From the NCBI RefSeq assembly GCF_947179015.1, contig NZ_CAMXCM010000001.1, positions 855,387 to 919,386 of the forward strand: a stretch of DNA of 64,000 nt, in the 5' to 3' direction. The position numbers were made by a program, and so were the translations under genes. Source of the stretch: Commensalibacter communis (GTDB lineage: Bacteria; Pseudomonadota; Alphaproteobacteria; Acetobacterales; Acetobacteraceae). Below the pieces are notes generated by a model, which had not been told where the DNA came from, did no database searches, and was given only the letters and a program-made list of their open reading frames with translations. Position 1 is the first letter of the stretch. Every line of letters starts with the position of its first letter. Shown piece by piece: positions 60,266 to 64,000 of this stretch.

Positions 60266-62476
60266 ATGACCGAGTATCTTAACCAATTAAATCAAGCGCA
60301 ACGCGAAGCCGTGGAAACCATAGAAGGACCAGTATTAGTTCTGGCTGGTGCAGGTACTGGCAAGACCAGAGTATTAACAACCCGTTTTGCACATATTTTG
60401 TTAACTGGCAAAGCATATCCTAATCAAATATTGGCTGTTACCTTTACCAATAAGGCTTCAAAGGAAATGAGTGAGCGAATTGCTCATTTAATTCAACAAC
60501 CCGTTGATGGACTATGGTTAGGCAGCTTTCATAAGATCTGTGCTAAAATGCTAAGAATTAATGCACATCTTGTGGGATTAACTTCTAATTTCACAATTTT
60601 AGATACTGATGACCAAATCAGATTACTTAAACAAATTATTCCTTCTTATCCAATTGATGTAAAAACGACCCCTCCCCAGCTTATTTTGGGAACAATCCAG
60701 TCTTGGAAAGATAAAGGCTACTCCTTTGGGAATTTACCCACATCCGAAAAAAATACTCCAGAAAATATTATTATTCAAGAAATATACCACGCCTACCAAG
60801 TGCGATTACAGCAATTAAATGCTTGTGATTTTGGGGATTTGATGTTGCATGTTTTTAACATTTTTAATCAACATCTAGAAATCTTACAAAAATATCAACG
60901 GTATTTCAAATACATATTGGTGGACGAATATCAAGATACCAATACGATCCAATATTTATGGTTACGACTTTTGGCACAACGATCCGACGAAGTTGCGAAT
61001 ATTTGTTGCGTTGGGGATGACGATCAATCGATCTATTCTTGGCGTGGTGCCGAGGTTGCTAATATTTTGCGATTCGAAAAAGACTTTCCCAATGCCAAAA
61101 TTATTCGCCTAGAAGAAAATTACAGATCAACTCAACATATTCTTGGTGCAGCTTCGGAATTAATCGATCATAACTCGCAACGTTTGGGAAAGACACTACA
61201 AGCAGCAAATGAAACGCTTCAAAATGAAAAAGTGCATATTGCCTCTGTATGGGATTCAGATGAAGAATCACGATTAATTTGTGATCAAATAATTGCTTTA
61301 CAAAAAGACGGGCATCAATATGGGGATATGGCGATTTTAATGAGAACTGGCTCTCAAACTCGACCATTCGAAGAACGTATGATTATGTTGGGTTTGCCTT
61401 ATAAAATTATTGGCGGATTACGTTTTTATGAACGTGCAGAAATCCGAGATGCTATTGCTTATATGCGTATCGTTGCCCAGCCGAATGATAATCTGGCTCT
61501 TGAAAGAATTATTAATGTGCCCAGAAGAGGTGTCGGCAGCGTCGCATTACAAAAGATACATATGACCGCACGTGAACTTGACGTTCCAATGTTGCAAGCA
61601 GTTGATTATTTGCTAATTAACAATCAGCTCAAAGGAAAAATATACACAGAGCTGACACAATTAATGAATCAGTTGGATCAAACCAGAAAGAAAATCGAAA
61701 CAGAGGGTCACGTCAGTGCCATTGATGATTTGCTAAACACTTGTGGTTATATTGACATGTGGAAACAAGATAAGTCACCCGAAGCTGCTGGTAGGCTGGA
61801 AAACATTAAAGAACTTTTCCAAGCAACAGCTGAGTTTCCAACTTTGGTCGAGTTTCTAGAGCATATTTCTTTGATAATGGATAATGATGATTTGTCAGGT
61901 GATGATAAAGTTAACTTAATGACCTTGCATGCTGCCAAAGGGTTAGAGTTTAATATTGTTTTCTTGCCTGGTTGGGAAGAAGGGCTTTTCCCTTCTCAGC
62001 GCACAATGGATGAAAGTGGCAATTACGGTCTTGAAGAAGAACGCAGGTTGGCTTATGTCGGAATTACCAGAGCCAAACAGCGGTTATTTATTTCTCATGC
62101 AGCGAACAGACAGATTTATGGACAATGGCAATCATCTATCCCCAGTCGTTTTGTAGAAGAGCTTTCAGATAAACATACAAAACGAACTTCTCATCTTAAG
62201 CAAAGTCAAAATCGTTCAAAAAGAAATAATGATTATTATGATCGTTATTCTTCGCCCAAATTTTCGGCTGAATCTTCACAAGGAACCTCTTATACACAAT
62301 CCAAACGCTCTTATACCGCACCTCAATCCAAGAATATTCCAGTCGGCAGCCGTGTCTTTCATCAAAAATTTGGACATGGGACTGTTCTCAGCACTGAAAA
62401 TAATAAACTTGAAGTTGATTTTGATAAATCAGATATTAAACACGTAATTGACAGCTTTGTAACGTTAGAATCATGA
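60266..62476 (+). CDS. uvrD: ATP-dependent DNA helicase UvrD/PcrA
   Basis: A 736-residue SF1A 3'-5' helicase of excision and mismatch repair. All helicase motifs are in place: Walker A AGAGTGKT (27-34), TFTNKASKEM (motif Ia), DEYQDTN (motif II), GDDDQSIYSWRGA (III), LEENYRST (IV), LMTLHAAKGLEF (V) and VGITRAKQRL (VI). A C-terminal Tudor-like KFGHGTVLSTENNKLEVDF closes it, as in UvrD/PcrA and unlike Rep. Its stop overlaps the prmA start (ATGA). Confidence 0.96.
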   Translation: MTEYLNQLNQAQREAVETIEGPVLVLAGAGTGKTRVLTTRFAHILLTGKAYPNQILAVTFTNKASKEMSERIAHLIQQPVDGLWLGSFHKICAKMLRINAHLVGLTSNFTILDTDDQIRLLKQIIPSYPIDVKTTPPQLILGTIQSWKDKGYSFGNLPTSEKNTPENIIIQEIYHAYQVRLQQLNACDFGDLMLHVFNIFNQHLEILQKYQRYFKYILVDEYQDTNTIQYLWLRLLAQRSDEVANICCVGDDDQSIYSWRGAEVANILRFEKDFPNAKIIRLEENYRSTQHILGAASELIDHNSQRLGKTLQAANETLQNEKVHIASVWDSDEESRLICDQIIALQKDGHQYGDMAILMRTGSQTRPFEERMIMLGLPYKIIGGLRFYERAEIRDAIAYMRIVAQPNDNLALERIINVPRRGVGSVALQKIHMTARELDVPMLQAVDYLLINNQLKGKIYTELTQLMNQLDQTRKKIETEGHVSAIDDLLNTCGYIDMWKQDKSPEAAGRLENIKELFQATAEFPTLVEFLEHISLIMDNDDLSGDDKVNLMTLHAAKGLEFNIVFLPGWEEGLFPSQRTMDESGNYGLEEERRLAYVGITRAKQRLFISHAANRQIYGQWQSSIPSRFVEELSDKHTKRTSHLKQSQNRSKRNNDYYDRYSSPKFSAESSQGTSYTQSKRSYTAPQSKNIPVGSRVFHQKFGHGTVLSTENNKLEVDFDKSDIKHVIDSFVTLES

Positions 62477-63378
62477 CATTAAAAACAAAAAGACACGCCT
62501 CTGCTCTGGAAACCATTTCTGTTGTTGTTCCAGAAGAACATGTAGAAATCTTTGAAAATGCGTTAGGCACCATTTGTCCAACCGTTGGTATTTTCGAGGA
62601 AGATTCCGATAATAATATCTGGCGCTTGGAAGGCATCAAAGATGTTGGTTATGGCGAAGAAGAGCTTGCCAATGCCTTAACCTTAGCCAACAGTATTTCT
62701 GGTATTTCCCCTGAGTTACAAAGAAAAACAACCGAGACCGATGGATGGCTGGCCAGAACCTATGAAGCCTTTCCTGAACAAGCCATCGGAAAAAGATTTA
62801 TCATTCGTGGAACACATTTAGATGATACACCATCCCCTTCTCATCTTGTGTTAACCTTGGATGCAGGGGTTGCATTTGGCTCGGGCGAGCATGGATCAAC
62901 ACGGGGCTGTTTGATTGCGCTTGAAAAAATTGCCCATCTGAAACCACAACGCATTTTAGACCTTGGTTGTGGTTCAGGCATTTTGGCAATGGGTGCTGGG
63001 GCTTTATTAAATAAAAAAGTGCTGGCTGTTGATATTGAACCTTGGTCAGTTCGTGCAGCCAAGCAAAATGTTATTCGTAATGGATTAAGAAATTTAATTG
63101 TCTGTGAACATGGTAATGGATGGTTATCACCGTCTATTCGTAAAAAAGCCCCCTTTGATCTTGTTTTTGCCAATATTCTAGCACGACCTTTATGCAAAAT
63201 GGCCAAAGATTTAGCGAAAAATTTGGCTCCTGGTGGGCGAGTTATCCTATCTGGATTACTGGCAACGCAGATCCCTATGGTTTTGATTGCTCATCAACGC
63301 CAAGGGCTTAAATTACAAGAAAAAATCATACAAGGCAGCTGGGCCGCATTAATTCTTTATAAGCCGACAAAATCATGA
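62473..63378 (+). CDS. prmA: Ribosomal protein L11 methyltransferase
   Basis: A 301-residue SAM-dependent enzyme that trimethylates L11. The N-terminal substrate-binding half is followed by LDAGVAFGSGEHGSTRGC, motif I LDLGCGSGILAMGAG, DIEPWSVRAAKQN and the NILARPL catalytic segment. Overlaps at both ends by four bases (ATGA) link it to uvrD and to the GNAT gene, so the three are translationally coupled. Confidence 0.95.
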   Translation: MTLKTKRHASALETISVVVPEEHVEIFENALGTICPTVGIFEEDSDNNIWRLEGIKDVGYGEEELANALTLANSISGISPELQRKTTETDGWLARTYEAFPEQAIGKRFIIRGTHLDDTPSPSHLVLTLDAGVAFGSGEHGSTRGCLIALEKIAHLKPQRILDLGCGSGILAMGAGALLNKKVLAVDIEPWSVRAAKQNVIRNGLRNLIVCEHGNGWLSPSIRKKAPFDLVFANILARPLCKMAKDLAKNLAPGGRVILSGLLATQIPMVLIAHQRQGLKLQEKIIQGSWAALILYKPTKS

Positions 63379-63881
63379 CCCATATCAGACATGCTATTCC
63401 CTCAGACCTCAGAGGCATCCTTGAAATTACAAATCATGAGATCATTCATGGCACTGCTTTTTGGATGACCATTCCAAGAACTTACCAAGAGCAAGTACAA
63501 TGGTTTGAAGCCAGAGAAAAAGCTGGCTTTCCCGTTTTTGTTGCGGTTGATGAAACTCAAAAAGTCTTGGGCTTCGCCTCTTATGGCTCATTCAGAGCTT
63601 ATGACGGATATAAGTATACCGTCGAACATTCAGTATATGTATCCCCTCATGCTCAAGGAAAAGGATTAGGTAAAGCTTTACTCAAAGATCTGATTGCTTA
63701 TGCTCAACACCATAAAGTTCATGCAATGATTGCCGCTATTACCGAGGGTAATACAGCTTCTGTTCGGTTACATGAATGGTTCGGGTTTAAACATGGTGGG
63801 ATTTTACCTCAAACAGGAATTAAATTTGATCAATGGTTAAACCTTTTATTTATGTATAAAATTTTAACGACTGAAGACTAA
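63375..63881 (+). CDS. GNAT N-acetyltransferase, MnaT/phosphinothricin-type
   Basis: A 168-residue acetyl-CoA-dependent acyltransferase. HIRHAIPSDLRGILEI begins the GNAT fold; VEHSVYVSPHAQGKGLGKALL contains the pyrophosphate-binding (Q/R)-x2-G-x-(G/A) loop, and GFKHGGILPQTGIKFDQWL closes it. The family contains phosphinothricin and methionine-sulfone acetyltransferases; the natural substrate is unknown. The start overlaps the prmA stop. Confidence 0.88.
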   Translation: MTHIRHAIPSDLRGILEITNHEIIHGTAFWMTIPRTYQEQVQWFEAREKAGFPVFVAVDETQKVLGFASYGSFRAYDGYKYTVEHSVYVSPHAQGKGLGKALLKDLIAYAQHHKVHAMIAAITEGNTASVRLHEWFGFKHGGILPQTGIKFDQWLNLLFMYKILTTED

Positions 63882-63906
63882 ACCTTATTGAAAAGTCCAA
63901 GAAACG

Positions 63907-64000
63907 ATGAATTCTGCACAAAAGCTTGCCCAAATACGCGCTATCTTTAAACAACAACAGATTGATGGCTTTATTATTCAACGAGGCGATGAATTTCTGA
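63907..64000 (+). CDS. pepP: Aminopeptidase P family protein, N-terminus (truncated by window edge)
   Basis: Thirty-one residues are visible from the ATG at 63907: an N-terminal helix (AQKLAQIRAIFKQQQ) followed by IDGFIIQRGDEFL. The D-G-F-I-(I/V)-x-R-x-D-E pattern is the creatinase/aminopeptidase P N-terminal signature. The metal-binding catalytic domain is outside the window. It continues the uvrD-prmA-GNAT run after 25 bp. Confidence 0.75.
   Translation, partial: MNSAQKLAQIRAIFKQQQIDGFIIQRGDEFL

Overview
This window looks like chromosomal DNA of a low-GC alphaproteobacterium of the family Acetobacteraceae. By eye the GC content is in the upper 30s percent, which fits an insect-associated acetic acid bacterium such as Commensalibacter. 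The organism call is an inference. It rests on the alphaproteobacterial gene order (ppiD-trp genes; tpiA-secG-pyrG-kdsA-eno-ftsB), the AT richness, and a Hint-domain protein of a type I associate with acetic acid bacteria. The window is gene-dense and mostly housekeeping. I saw no insertion sequence, prophage, CRISPR array or rRNA operon.

Layout. 1-5.0 kb: a truncated metC, an AI-2E family membrane protein, an EEP-fold hydrolase, cardiolipin synthase, YraN and a small exported basic protein. 5.0-11.4 kb (minus strand): purB, then purC-purS-[Rap1a-like exported protein]-purQ-purL-bolA-grxD, with several ATGA overlaps. 11.6-14.8 kb: a lytic transglycosylase lipoprotein, a CinA C-terminal amidase, a shared terminator and an exported repeat protein. 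14.9-22.4 kb (minus): ppiD, trpE, a fused trpGD, trpC, lipA and ratA. 22.6-28.9 kb (plus): tpiA-secG-pyrG-kdsA, eno and ftsB. A DUF3429-like gene lies on the minus strand between kdsA and eno, and rpmG (minus) ends this block.

29.1-33.7 kb: a biotin cluster, bioF-bioH-bioCD on minus with bioA divergent; BioC and BioD are one polypeptide. 33.7-45.1 kb: a lipoprotein, pgsA, uvrC, xthA, an orphan OmpR-type regulator, an Na+/H+ antiporter, rsmB, guaB, rlmE and ppx/gppA. 45.2-48.5 kb: tRNA-Gln(CTG), a Nudix protein, prfC and rpsD with a clear promoter and a leader of about 165 nt. 48.5-51.7 kb: a very AT-rich region, then a large AIDA-repeat/Hint protein and an HdeD-like membrane protein. 51.6-64 kb: trmJ-cysS, a MATE exporter, an LpxR-like lipid A deacylase, an N-formylglutamate amidohydrolase-like gene with aroE-coaE-dnaQ, a radC-like gene without its metal motif, and uvrD-prmA-GNAT-pepP (truncated at the edge).

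The least ordinary items are the Hint protein with its AT-rich upstream region, the exported Rap1a-like protein translationally coupled inside the purine operon, the BioC-BioD and TrpG-TrpD fusions, the RadC homologue without JAMM residues, and a 19-nt palindrome over the -35 box of the rpmG promoter. No wholly new multi-gene system is evident; the Hint locus is the best candidate for unexplored biology.
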